DNA of 64,000 bases from Nocardia alba NBRC 108234 (GTDB lineage: Bacteria > Actinomycetota > Actinomycetes > Mycobacteriales > Mycobacteriaceae): the NCBI RefSeq assembly GCF_001612665.1, contig NZ_BDAX01000012.1:159752-223751 (forward strand). The letters are read 5' to 3'. A program made the position numbers and the translations under genes. Positions within the stretch are counted from its first letter, which is position 1; the number at the start of each line of letters is the position of its first letter. The notes beneath the pieces were generated by a model that saw only the letters and a list, made by a program, of their open reading frames with translations, did no database searches and was not told where the DNA came from. Shown one piece after another: positions 17,252 through 31,197 of the stretch.

Positions 17252-17590
17252 ATGTTCACCTGGTATGTCGGCCTGCTCGCAGTCAGCGGCCTCGCGATGA
17301 TCATCATGGCCACCATCGACAACGGCCGCGGCCAGCTCTCGCGCGGGCTCAACACCGTGTTCGGCATCGCGTTTCTCGGGTACGCCGGCTACCTGTGGTT
17401 CGTGTTCGACGGCGGCGATTATCTGATCTTCTTCCACGCCTTCATCCTGCCGGTGCTGCTCATCATCGACTTCGTTCGTTCGACGAACTGGCAGGCGCTG
17501 ACCACCAAGCCGACCCCCACCCAGCAGGCGTTCCGCGCCTACTGGAAGGAACAGGATCGGCTGGCGAAGCGCTCAGCGCGACGTATGTAG
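17252..17590 (+). CDS. Hypothetical three-span membrane protein
   Basis: 112 residues. Membrane segments lie at about residues 3-20, 33-52 and 58-75, followed by a basic, cytosolic tail (QAFRAYWKEQDRLAKRSARR). The ATG at 17252 is chosen since the protein then begins directly with the first span; the frame remains open far upstream, but that region is antisense to the AtuA gene. Its last 18 bp overlap the 3' end of the convergent cyclase gene. Function unknown. Confidence 0.7.
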   Translation: MFTWYVGLLAVSGLAMIIMATIDNGRGQLSRGLNTVFGIAFLGYAGYLWFVFDGGDYLIFFHAFILPVLLIIDFVRSTNWQALTTKPTPTQQAFRAYWKEQDRLAKRSARRM

Positions 17591-18487
17591 TTTGAAGATC
17601 CTGACATCTTCCGGGACCCCGTTCAGCGGCGCGGCCCAGAAGTTGCGCTTATAGGGTTTGGCGACAACGCCCAGTTCATCGAGAGTTTCCGGGCGCAGCG
17701 CGGCCAAGGTGGTGCTGGAGATCATGGTGTTGCCGTTGCCGCCCGCCTCCATCATCCGCGCGGCGATATTGACATCGACGCCGAGCCAATCGCCACCGAT
17801 CTCCCGGGGAGTGCCGGTGTGCAGACCCACCCGCATGCGCGGGGTGTAGCCGTTGATCTCGACCCCGGCCAGATTGCGGCGGGCCGCCAGCGCGGCGCGC
17901 ACCGCCCGATCGGGCGAGGAGAACACCGCCATCAGTCCGTCGCCCATCCGTTTCACCACCTGACCGCCACGCTCGACGATCGGCGGTTCGATGGCCTTGG
18001 CGACCTTGCGCAACAGGTCGAGGGTGCCCTCGTCGCCCACCGACAGCGACCAGCTCGAGAACCCGACCAGATCGGTGAACACGATGGTCACCTCCTCGGT
18101 CCCGCGCCCACGGCCGATCCGCTCCAGCCCCGCCTGCCACACCTGCAGGGCGCCGAAACCGATTTCCCTGGCCGCGGTCGGCGCGCCGCCCGCGATCTTG
18201 TCCGCCGCCCGAGCCACCGCGCGGGCGCCGCCGGGACCTGTCACCGACAGCGGGTCGCCGAAGGCGGGATCGCCGGGCAGTTGTTGACGAGCCTTACGCA
18301 GCGCGCCGATCACATCGGCGCGGCGGTTGGCGGCCTGTAATTTCGACGAGAGCTGGGCGCGCTTGCGGCCTGCGCGCGCGCCGGTGTCGGACTCTGGGGA
18401 TTCACTGACGATCGGCTCCAACGGGATGGACACGTCCGCGGCGGCGTCGGGCCGCGGATTCACCCCGCCAGAAGGCGTTTCACTCAC
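17573..18487 (-). CDS. Class III adenylate/guanylate cyclase
   Basis: 304 residues. A low-complexity N-terminus (about 50 residues) and a basic helical region precede the catalytic domain (about residues 130-260). The first metal-binding aspartate is in VFTDLVGFSSW; VVKRMGDGLMAVF holds the substrate-contacting Lys and the second metal Asp; VNIAARM supplies the transition-state Asn and Arg. All key residues are present, so it should make cAMP or cGMP. The Lys (rather than Glu) favours ATP. No membrane span is visible, so it should be cytosolic. Confidence 0.88.
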   Translation of the reverse strand: MSETPSGGVNPRPDAAADVSIPLEPIVSESPESDTGARAGRKRAQLSSKLQAANRRADVIGALRKARQQLPGDPAFGDPLSVTGPGGARAVARAADKIAGGAPTAAREIGFGALQVWQAGLERIGRGRGTEEVTIVFTDLVGFSSWSLSVGDEGTLDLLRKVAKAIEPPIVERGGQVVKRMGDGLMAVFSSPDRAVRAALAARRNLAGVEINGYTPRMRVGLHTGTPREIGGDWLGVDVNIAARMMEAGGNGNTMISSTTLAALRPETLDELGVVAKPYKRNFWAAPLNGVPEDVRIFKLHTSR

Positions 18488-18540
18488 GACAAAAGGTTAG
18501 CCGATCCGCCACCGCCCGACTGATGACCGCACCAACTCAC

Positions 18541-18645
18541 GAGCCCCCAACGTCCGGGCAGCGGACGTCGGGGGCTCGAGTGGGCACGACCTCCCGACAA
18601 GGTCGCGGCCCTCGCGACCCGGGCCGTCGCGGGGACGGCCCGGGT
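18541..18645 (-). terminator. Two stacked hairpins after the ABC exporter operon
   Basis: 18617-18645: perfect 12-bp stem ACCCGGGCCGTC with a 5-nt loop, 8 nt past the permease stop. 18541-18577: 16-bp stem GAGCCCCCAACGTCCG with one wobble and a 5-nt loop. Both read through on the minus strand between the exporter operon and the cyclase gene. Tandem GC stems without a long U-run are common as actinobacterial terminators. Confidence 0.75.
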
Positions 18646-18652
18646 TGGATTA

Positions 18653-19414
18653 TCAGGCGTCGCGGCGGTTGACCACCACGAGCGCGCCGGCGAACACGAT
18701 CGCCACGAAGACGGCGAAGTAGACCAGGCTTCCCCACACGCCCCAGTGCCAGTTCCCCGCGTACTCCTCGACGCTCAGGAACCGGTTCGCGTTCTGGAAC
18801 GGCAGGAACGGCTTGACGGTGCGGCCGAAGCTGCCGAACGCGCCGAGCAGATTCTCCAACAGCAGCGACCACAGCACGATCAGCGAGATCGCCGCGGCGG
18901 ACTGACGCACCAGCACACCGACACCGATGGCGAGCATGACGCACAGGAACGCGTAGATCGGCACGCTGTAGATGGCCCGCCAGTTGCCGTCGAGCACCAG
19001 ACCGGGAGCGTCGTCACCGGTGATCAGCTTGGCCAGAATGAACGCGATGAGCGCGAGTACACCGGTGAGCACGGCCGAGTAGATGCCGACCAGCGCGGTC
19101 TTCGACAGCACGACCTTGGACCGGTTCGGTACCGCGAGGAAGCTGGAGCGAATGACGCCGAAGCGGTATTCGCTGGTCACCGTCAGCGCGGCCATGATCA
19201 TCAGGACCATGACGCCGAAGCCCGCGACACCCGACACCGCCACGCTCGGCGTGAGCAACGGCGGGCCCTCTCCCGAATCCCCCGTGGAGTCGGCGTTGGT
19301 GACCAGGGCGATCAGCACGGCGAGGCCGATACCGAGCACGACCACGACCGCCGAGCACCACCAGGGCGAGCGGGTGGAGGTGAGTTTGATTCGTTCCGCT
19401 GCGAGCACGCCCAT
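18653..19414 (-). CDS. ABC-2 type transporter permease
   Basis: 253 residues with about six membrane spans (first at residues 19-40, last at 228-248). AAERIKLTSTRSPWW at the N-terminus and LTVTSEYRFGVIRSSFLAVP after the second span are typical of drug/lantibiotic-type ABC-2 permeases. Its ATG overlaps the last base of the ATPase stop (TGATG), so it is co-translated with its partner. The pair should form a two-gene exporter; the substrate is not evident. Confidence 0.85.
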   Translation of the reverse strand: MGVLAAERIKLTSTRSPWWCSAVVVVLGIGLAVLIALVTNADSTGDSGEGPPLLTPSVAVSGVAGFGVMVLMIMAALTVTSEYRFGVIRSSFLAVPNRSKVVLSKTALVGIYSAVLTGVLALIAFILAKLITGDDAPGLVLDGNWRAIYSVPIYAFLCVMLAIGVGVLVRQSAAAISLIVLWSLLLENLLGAFGSFGRTVKPFLPFQNANRFLSVEEYAGNWHWGVWGSLVYFAVFVAIVFAGALVVVNRRDA

Positions 19415-20349
19415 CAGAGCGCACCTCCCATCGCCTGTTGATCGAAGCTTTCACCGTGGTACTCCACGGCGCCGCCGGTCATCCGCATGAACGCTTCCTC
19501 GAGCGAGGCCTGCTGCGGTGCCAGCTCGTAGAGCGTGACGTTGTTCGTGCCCGCCACCTTGCCGACCTCGTCGGAGGTGACACCCGCGACGATCAGCGCG
19601 GCGGCGCCGTCTTCCTTCACGGTCATGCCGTGCGAGGTGAGCAGGCTGCGCAACTGATCCAGCTGCGGGCTGCGCACCCGCACCGACTGCTCGGAGGCGC
19701 GGTCGATGAACTCCTGGGTGGTGCCGTCGAACATCAGCTGACCACGGCCGATGACGATGAGCTGCTCGGCGGTCTGCGACATCTCCGAGAGCAGGTGACT
19801 CGACACGAGCACCGTGCGTCCCTCGGCGGCCAGACGCTGCATGAACCGGCGGATCCACAGGATGCCCTCCGGATCGAGGCCGTTGACCGGCTCGTCGAAC
19901 AGCAGCACCTTCGGGTCGCCGAGCAGCGCGCCGGCCAGGCCGAGCCGCTGCGACATGCCGAGCGAGAATCCGCCCGCGTTCTTGCTCGCCACCTCGGACA
20001 GGCCGACCAGCCGCAGCACCTCCTCGACCCGCGACTTCGGGATGTCGTTGGAGGCGGCCAGCCACTCCAGGTGGGCGCGCGCCGAGCGGTTCGGATGCAC
20101 CCACTTCGCATCGAGCAGCGCGCCGACCTGCGTGAGCGGGCGTTCCAGCTGCTGGTAGTGCTTGCCGCCGATGAGCGCACTGCCCGCCGTCGGCTTGTCC
20201 AATCCGAGGATCATCCGCATGGTCGTCGATTTACCGGCGCCGTTGGGTCCGAGGAACCCGGTCACCAGTCCTGGTCGGACGGTGAACGTGAGGTCCTGCA
20301 CCGCTACGGTCTGGCCGAATTGCTTCGTCAGGCCCTTCAGCTCGATCAT
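19414..20349 (-). CDS. ABC transporter ATP-binding protein
   Basis: 311 residues. Walker A GPNGAGKSTTMRMI, signature SLGMSQRLGLAGALLG and Walker B VLLFDEPVNGLD are all intact, with a C-terminal regulatory extension as in DrrA/BcrA-type exporters. I use the ATG at 20347-20349 (MIELKGLTKQF) because the nucleotide domain starts there; the upstream in-frame stretch is Arg-rich and crosses the palindrome region. It energises the downstream permease. Confidence 0.88.
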   Translation of the reverse strand: MIELKGLTKQFGQTVAVQDLTFTVRPGLVTGFLGPNGAGKSTTMRMILGLDKPTAGSALIGGKHYQQLERPLTQVGALLDAKWVHPNRSARAHLEWLAASNDIPKSRVEEVLRLVGLSEVASKNAGGFSLGMSQRLGLAGALLGDPKVLLFDEPVNGLDPEGILWIRRFMQRLAAEGRTVLVSSHLLSEMSQTAEQLIVIGRGQLMFDGTTQEFIDRASEQSVRVRSPQLDQLRSLLTSHGMTVKEDGAAALIVAGVTSDEVGKVAGTNNVTLYELAPQQASLEEAFMRMTGGAVEYHGESFDQQAMGGAL

Positions 20350-20406
20350 GCGCTCCAGCTTGCCGCACGATCGCCGTGCCGCGCGTCGCCGGGAAGTAGC
20401 GAGTCG

Positions 20407-20426
20407 GGTCATCCTCGAGGATGACC
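20407..20426. promoter_or_regulatory. Perfect 20-bp palindrome upstream of the ABC exporter
   Basis: GGTCATCCTCGAGGATGACC is exactly self-complementary. It lies 58 bp upstream of the ATPase start and just beyond the thiG stop. The GTCAT...ATGAC half-sites recall sites of NarL/LuxR-type response regulators controlling drug exporters, but no such regulator is encoded nearby. Confidence 0.6.
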
Positions 20427-20433
20427 TCGACCC

Positions 20434-21393
<960 letters not shown>

Positions 21394-21397
<4 letters not shown>

Positions 21398-22485
21398 CGA
21401 ACTCCTCCTTGCGACAGAGATGGCATCTGCGATGCCGGAAAACGTTGGGGCGCTGCGGCTTCGACAATCTCGGGGGTCGCACCATCGAGCAGCGCAGGCA
21501 CGACCGCGGCGGTGAGCGCGAGGGTGAGCATTCCGTTGCGGCCGTGACCGGTGGCGGCGATGACACGGTCATCGAGGTGGCCGAGCAGTGGCAGGTTGTC
21601 CGGGGTCGCGGGCCGCGAGCCCGCGTTCGCTTCGGCCAGTTCGTATTCGGCGATGCCGGGCAGGATGGTTTCGGCGTCGGCGATCAGATCACGGACCCCA
21701 CCGATGGTCACGGTGGTGTCGAAGCCGGCCTCGTATTGTGTCGCGCCGACGACGATTCCATCTTCTCGCGGAACCAGGTAGACCTGTCGGCCGTGGACTC
21801 GGGCGCGGATCACCCTGGCCGGCGGCGGGCTCACGCCGGGCCTGCGACGCAACCGGAGGATCTCACCCTTCACCGGTCGCACCGGCAGGCCGGGCCAGAG
21901 CTCGGCCGAGCGGGCCCCCGCCGCGAGAACCACCCGGTCGTGCGGTAGCTCGTCGAGCGCGGCCACGGATTCGGCGCGGATCTCGACCCCGGCCGCGGCG
22001 CAGGCGGACTGGAGCGCCCGCAGTACCCGCCGATTGTCGATGGCGGGTTCGGTTTTCGCGTGCAGACCCGCGCGGACGGTACGCGCGAGCGCGGGTTCCA
22101 GTGCGCGAACGCCCGCACGGTCGAGCACTCGCAGATCGTGACCGAAACCGGCCAGCCAGTCCGAGACCGTACGCAGGTCCGTCACATCGGCGCTGTCGAG
22201 TGCGACGGTGAGCGTCTGCTCGGCCACGAACATCGATGAACCGGCCACCGCGGCGAGCTGTTCGGCGAAAGCGGGCCACCGTGCCAGCGCCGCCGCCCCG
22301 AAGGCGAGCACCCGATCCTCCCCCGGCCAGCCCTCCGACAGCGGAGCGAGCATGCCACCGGCCACGAAGGAGGCCCCGCGCGCGGGGCGCGGGTCGTAGA
22401 CGGTGACCGTCCAGCCCGCCTCGGCGGCCCGCCACGCGACGGCAAGTCCGACGGCGCCGCCGCCAACGACCGCCAGAGTTCGCAT
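21394..22485 (-). CDS. thiO: Glycine oxidase ThiO
   Basis: 363-residue FAD enzyme that oxidises glycine to the imine used by ThiG. The FAD-binding [15 protein letters not shown] is at the N-terminus, and [10 protein letters not shown] and the C-terminal [14 protein letters not shown] are typical of the DAO/ThiO family. The ATG at 22483-22485 places the dinucleotide motif at residue 6; an in-frame GTG precedes it directly. It is divergent from thiE across only 79 bp. I find no TPP riboswitch in that gap. Confidence 0.93.
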
Positions 22486-22564
22486 CACGTTCCACCTTGT
22501 CTTTTTCACCTATCGCCCGCCACGGCGTTCGCACTCCAACGGTAGCGCGACTACCGTCGGGGGC

Positions 22565-23263
22565 GTGCAGCCCTCCCAGTCGAACCATTCCGTCCCGCCG
22601 AGGGAACGTCTGTCGAGCGCACTGCTGTATCTGTGCACCGATGCGCGCCGGGAGAGGGGCGATCTGGCCGGATTCGTCGACGCTGCGCTGGCCGGTGGCG
22701 TCGATATCGTGCAGCTGCGCGACAAGGGATCGCCGGGCGAAGCCGAGTTCGGCGCGCTGGAGGCGAAGGCCGAGCTGGGCGCGTTGGCCGAGATCAAGGC
22801 CGCGACCCGACGTCACGGCGCGCTGCTCGCGGTGAACGACCGCGCCGATATCGCGCTGGCCGCCGGCGCCGATGTGCTGCACCTCGGACAGGGTGACCTG
22901 CCGCCCGCGTACGCGCGCCGCATCCTCGGTCCCGATGTGGTGATCGGCCGCTCCACCCACAACCGCGAGCAGGCGGGCTCGGCCGCCATCGACGGCCATC
23001 TCGACTACTTCTGCACCGGCCCGATCTGGACCACCCCGACCAAGCCGGGCCGCCAGGCGGCGGGCGTCGACTTCATCCGCTCGACCGCCGACTCCCATCC
23101 CACACTCCCCTGGTTCGCCATCGGCGGCGTCGACCCGACGCGCCTGCCCGAGGTGCTGGCGGCAGGCGCGCGGCGCGTGGTCGTCGTGCGGGCGATCACC
23201 GAAGCCACCGACCCCGAAACCGCCGCGCGCGAACTCAAGCAAGCCCTCCTCGCCGCGAACTGA
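22565..23263 (+). CDS. thiE: Thiamine-phosphate synthase ThiE
   Basis: 232 residues. Joins HMP-PP with thiazole phosphate to give thiamine phosphate. [48 protein letters not shown] and FAIGGVD are the pyrophosphate- and substrate-binding loops in order. I use the GTG at 22565; an upstream continuation of the frame would overlap thiO. The thiE / thiO-thiS-thiG divergent arrangement is the same as Rv0414c-Rv0417. Confidence 0.93.
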   Translation: MQPSQSNHSVPPRERLSSALLYLCTDARRERGDLAGFVDAALAGGVDIVQLRDKGSPGEAEFGALEAKAELGALAEIKAATRRHGALLAVNDRADIALAAGADVLHLGQGDLPPAYARRILGPDVVIGRSTHNREQAGSAAIDGHLDYFCTGPIWTTPTKPGRQAAGVDFIRSTADSHPTLPWFAIGGVDPTRLPEVLAAGARRVVVVRAITEATDPETAARELKQALLAAN

Positions 23264-23334
23264 GCTCGCGGATCGCTCCTGGGGCGAGCTGCGCCCACCG
23301 CGAACTGGGCGTGCCTGCCGATTCGGTTGTCCGG

Positions 23335-24264
23335 TCAGCGGTCTACCCACCCCGGTACCCAGACGTCGAGCGTGGGTCGCGGGCCTGCGGTGCGCAGATA
23401 CCCACGTAGCGCGGTCAGCACGGGGTGCTGGTCTTCGCTGCGGAACAACAGCATGTGTGGGTAGACCGGGGTCGGGTCACGCAATGGGATACGCCGTAGA
23501 TCGTGAGTCTGCGTCCACAGGTACCGGTCCCCGCTACCGACCAGGGTGGCCAGCGAGGCCGAGTCGGTCAGCGCGTCCATCAGGGCCTCGTCACCGAAAT
23601 TGGGACCGAGCGCGTCGATGCTCAGTCCGAACGCCTCGGACAGCGCCTGATAGAACGCCGCCCACTCCGTGCCCGGCCGGATCCCGGGGATCCAGATGCG
23701 GTGGCCGGCCAGGTCAGCGGGACTGACCCAGGGCGCATCAGCCAGCGGGTGGCGGGGACCTACGAGGAGTTCCAGGGGCGCATCCAGGAGTCGTTCGGCG
23801 CTGATGCCGACCGGGACCTGATCTGGCGACAGGGCACGGAAGGACGCGTCGACGGTCCCATCGAGCACAGCTCGAGCGGCCTGGGCGGCGTTCTCCGCAC
23901 TCAGCGTGACCGCGTCGAGGTCCATCTCGGGGTGGGAGCGGTAGAACCGGTAGACGGCCTGGGCCGGGCAAATGCGCCGATTGAGGACATCGATGCGCAG
24001 GAGGCGCTTTCCGGGGCGCACGACCTGCTCGGCCTGCGCAACGGCCGCCAAGACCTTCTTGGCGTGCGGCAGGAAGACCTGCCCGTCCAGGCTCAGCCGG
24101 GAACCTCGGGGGGTGCGCACCAGCAGCCCGACCCCGACGTGCCGCTCCAAGGCCGCGATCCGTTTGGAGACCGCCTGTTGGCTCATACCCAACTCGTCGG
24201 CCGCAGCCTGGAACTGGCCGAACTCGGCGACGGCCACGAACGTCCGCAGCGCCCGAATATCCAC
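23335..24264 (-). CDS. LysR family transcriptional regulator
   Basis: 309 residues. The N-terminal winged HTH (FVAVAEFGQFQAAADELGMSQQAVSKRI...) is followed by a periplasmic-binding-like effector domain from about residue 92. It is divergent from the acetyltransferase gene and separated by 90 bp containing a perfect LysR-type dyad. The expected role is activation of that gene in response to a small molecule. The pair lies between thiE and mutT3, which are adjacent in M. tuberculosis, so it looks inserted. Confidence 0.88.
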   Translation of the reverse strand: MDIRALRTFVAVAEFGQFQAAADELGMSQQAVSKRIAALERHVGVGLLVRTPRGSRLSLDGQVFLPHAKKVLAAVAQAEQVVRPGKRLLRIDVLNRRICPAQAVYRFYRSHPEMDLDAVTLSAENAAQAARAVLDGTVDASFRALSPDQVPVGISAERLLDAPLELLVGPRHPLADAPWVSPADLAGHRIWIPGIRPGTEWAAFYQALSEAFGLSIDALGPNFGDEALMDALTDSASLATLVGSGDRYLWTQTHDLRRIPLRDPTPVYPHMLLFRSEDQHPVLTALRGYLRTAGPRPTLDVWVPGWVDR

Positions 24265-24280
24265 GCTTCCAGCCTATTTC

Positions 24281-24297
24281 CACAACCTGCGGTTGTG
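24281..24297. promoter_or_regulatory. LysR-type binding dyad
   Basis: CACAACC-TGC-GGTTGTG is a perfect 7-bp inverted repeat, 16 bp upstream of the LysR start and 57 bp upstream of the acetyltransferase. Position and symmetry fit the recognition site of the divergent LysR protein. Confidence 0.7.
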
Positions 24298-24354
24298 TCC
24301 GGTCTGGTGCCGAGTTGTTTGATCGACTGTTCTGCGCGGTGGTGAGATCAGCGA

Positions 24355-24906
24355 ATGTCTACCCGCACAGAGCAGATCATGTATGTCCAGACGGCTGAGT
24401 TCACGCGTCACACGGAGCGGATCGCGGAAGTGACCGATGCGACGTCTCGGCTGAACGTACTTCCGTTCAGCGACAGCGAAGGGCGCGCGGAACTGCTATC
24501 CGTTGTGTTCGGTGGTCCGCTGCCGGAATCGGTGACGATCTACCCGCCGTTCTTCACCGAGCACGGGCTGAACACGACGTTCGGGGACAACGTCTTCGTC
24601 AACCAGGGATGCACCTTCATGGACAAGGGCGGCATCCGCATCGGGAACGGCGTCATGATCGCCCCGAAGGTCAGCCTCATCACCGGAGGCCATCCACTGC
24701 CCTTGGCCGAGCGCCGCGAGTACCTCTGCTTCGCCCCGATCGTCATCGAGGACGACGTCTGGATCGGGACGGCCGCCGTGATCACGCAGGGGGTGAGCAT
24801 CGGTGCCGGCACGGTGGTCGCCGCCGGCGCAGTGGTCACTCACGATGTCCCTGCCGGCGTTGTGGTCGCGGGAGTCCCCGCCCGGGTGATCAAGAAAATA
24901 GACTGA
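24355..24906 (+). CDS. Hexapeptide-repeat sugar O-acetyltransferase (maltose/galactoside acetyltransferase type)
   Basis: 183 residues. The left-handed beta-helix is built from hexapeptides ([69 protein letters not shown]), and GGHPLP contains the catalytic histidine. It transfers acetyl from acetyl-CoA to a sugar or similar acceptor. An in-frame ATG at 24379 is an alternative start. It is the only obvious target of the divergent LysR regulator. Confidence 0.87.
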   Translation: MSTRTEQIMYVQTAEFTRHTERIAEVTDATSRLNVLPFSDSEGRAELLSVVFGGPLPESVTIYPPFFTEHGLNTTFGDNVFVNQGCTFMDKGGIRIGNGVMIAPKVSLITGGHPLPLAERREYLCFAPIVIEDDVWIGTAAVITQGVSIGAGTVVAAGAVVTHDVPAGVVVAGVPARVIKKID

Positions 24907-24931
24907 GCTCGGCGAGAGCTACCAGCGGGAA

Positions 24932-25570
24932 TCAGGCGAGGATATCGGCGCGGCTGAGGGCAGGGGCGCCGAGAGCCTGCGTGCCGAGGACGACTTCGGC
25001 GCCCGGGCCGTCCGGTCGGGCGTGCAGCCAGAAGAAGCCCTGTTCGGGCAGCTCGACTGTGCGGGGCAGGGCGTCGGCGAGGTCGGTGTCGGCGTCGAGG
25101 CGCACGCGCAACGGCACCGCGCGCAGTTCGATCCAGGCGGCGGCGAAGCCGGGGTGTAGCGGCAGGTCGGCGACCTCGTCCTCGGGCACCCAAGCCAGTT
25201 CGGCGCTCTCCCGGTTGGCGACTGTCGGCAGGGGCTTGTCGGCGTCGGCGACGACGGTGATGTAGGTCCACCCGCTGGGTGCGGTCATGGTCAGGCGCTC
25301 GGCGCGGACTCGCAGGTCGGCGGCGGTGATGCCCGCTTCCTCCTCGGCCTCTCGGACGGCCGCGTGCTCGGGTGACTCGTGCGAGTCGCGCGCCCCACCC
25401 GGGAGCGCCCAGGTTCCGCCCTGATGACTCCACGGCGCCCGGTGCTGCAGCAGCACCGCGGACCCGCCATCGGGCAGCGGCGCGCGCAGCAGTAGTCCCG
25501 CCGCACCGAATCTGCCCCAGTGCTTGACCCCATCGGGGCTCTTGAACCAGCCGTCGCCGTCGCCGCGCAT
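24932..25570 (-). CDS. mutT3: NUDIX hydrolase, MutT3-like
   Basis: 212 residues. The Nudix box GARDSHE...REAEEEAGI is complete and binds the metal used to hydrolyse a nucleoside diphosphate-X substrate, probably oxidised nucleotides. The start at 25568-25570 (MRGDGDGWFKSP) has GAAAGAG upstream; the longer frame upstream enters the promoter region of the divergent glnX. In M. tuberculosis mutT3 (Rv0413) is also divergent from the glnX homologue Rv0412c, which supports the symbol. Confidence 0.82.
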   Translation of the reverse strand: MRGDGDGWFKSPDGVKHWGRFGAAGLLLRAPLPDGGSAVLLQHRAPWSHQGGTWALPGGARDSHESPEHAAVREAEEEAGITAADLRVRAERLTMTAPSGWTYITVVADADKPLPTVANRESAELAWVPEDEVADLPLHPGFAAAWIELRAVPLRVRLDADTDLADALPRTVELPEQGFFWLHARPDGPGAEVVLGTQALGAPALSRADILA

Positions 25571-25698
25571 CCCATACTCTTTCCTGCGAGCAGCCGACCA
25601 GCAACCGCTGCGGGGGTATGTGAGGGGCTGCGCTACCCGTAGGCCCACAATAAACTCCGCACAGGTAGGTGTACACGGACAGCGCCGGGAGGTGAACG

Positions 25699-27176
25699 AT
25701 GGTCGAACCGGGGAATCGCCATGCCGCGACGGAAGTGGCGGCCGTTCGCGTTCGCCCGTCGTCGCAGGCCGAGGCGGGTGCGAAGCACGCGGGGACGGCC
25801 GACGCGGCACCGGCGACACCGCGCTCAGCGCCGCCGCGCCGACCGGCCGCGCCCGTCGATCGGCCGCCCGCACCCGACGTCGCGGCGTTGCGCGCGCAGT
25901 TCCGACCCGCCCGGTTGCGCAGCTTCGCGCACTCCTCGCCGGGCCGGCTCGTCGCCGCCGGACTGGTCCTGATGGTGCTGTGCGTGACCGCGGGCGCGGT
26001 GACTTCGACGACCGTGATGGAGCGCCAGCAAGCTCTCGGCGTTCTGCTCGACGACACCGAACCCGACGCGCATTCGGCCAATCACCTCTACACCTCGCTC
26101 TCCATCGCCGACGCCGCCGCGGGCACCGCGTTCATCGCGGGCGGACTCGAACCCCAGGCGGTGCGTGACCGCTACACCCAGGCCATCGGTGAGGCCGCCG
26201 CCGAACTGGTGACGCAGGCCGGGCACATCTCCGACGAGGAGGCGGCCGATCCGACGGGCACCGATCGCCGCCTGCGCACCGGCATCGCGACCGGGCTGCC
26301 CGTCTACAGCGGGCTGATCGAGACCGCGCGGGTGAACAATCGCAACGGCTATCCCGTCGGCGCGGCCTATCTGAGCGAGGCATCGCATCAGATGCAGGCT
26401 CGACTGCTACCGATGGCCGAGGAGCTGGAGGACCACCGCTTCGACTCGGTCACCGCGGCGCAGTATCGGCACGTGCGGCCACCGTGGACGGCGATCGTGC
26501 TGCTGGTGGTGGCGCTCGGCGCGCTGATCTGGGTGCAGGTCGAGCTGGCACGCCGCTCGCGCCGGTTCTTCAATATGGGGCTGTTGGTCGGCACCGGCGC
26601 GCTGGCGCTGACCCTGCTCTGGACGGTCGCGGCCGGATCGGTCTCCGCCGTGGCGATGATCCGCTGCCGGGATGAGGGCGCGGTGCCATCGGCGCGTTTG
26701 GCCGAGAGCCGAATCCTGGTGCAGCAAGCCAGATCAGCGGAAATGGTGAAGCTGGTGCGCCGCGACGCGACCGGCGACTACGACCGCACCTTCGATGCGA
26801 ATGCCACCCGGCTCACCGAGCTGCTCGCCGGCTATCCCGAGGACGCGCCCGCCCGCGACGAGGTGGCGCACGCGCGCGCCGCGCTCACCCGCTGGCAGTC
26901 GGCCCATCAGCGGATGAACGACACACTCGAGCGCGGCGATTTCCTCGGCGCGGCCGCCGTCGCGACCGGTCCGAGCGCCGCCGATTCCGCCGCCCAGGTC
27001 GACGCACTCGATCGGTCATTGGACAAGGCGGGCGCGGCGACACGAGACACGTTGCGCACCAAGGTCTCGCAAGCCATGGATGTGCTGTCGTTCCTTTCCC
27101 CCGGCGCGTTCGTGCTCGGGATCGTGGCGGCGGCGTTCGTCGCGCTCGGCCTGTGGCCACGGCTGCGGGAGTACCG

Positions 27177-27180
<4 letters not shown>
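25699..27180 (+). CDS. glnX: GlnX-like membrane protein of the PknG amino-acid sensing operon
   Basis: 493 residues. A Pro/Ala-rich cytosolic N-terminus (about 73 residues) precedes the first span (about 83-103), an extracytoplasmic helical domain (about 105-260), two spans (about 262-281 and 293-317), a second extracytoplasmic helical domain and a last span (about 470-487). It matches Rv0412c in position and topology: the proposed transmembrane link between the lipoprotein GlnH and the kinase PknG. GGGAGGTG is a good ribosome site. GTGA overlap couples it to glnH. Confidence 0.85.
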
Positions 27181-31195
<4,015 letters not shown>

Positions 31196-31197
31196 GC

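Noticed and set aside
22486..22564. Possible TPP riboswitch between thiO and thiE
   Set aside because: Only 79 bp separate the genes, and neither strand contains the conserved CTGAGA or the GAACCTGAT-type core.
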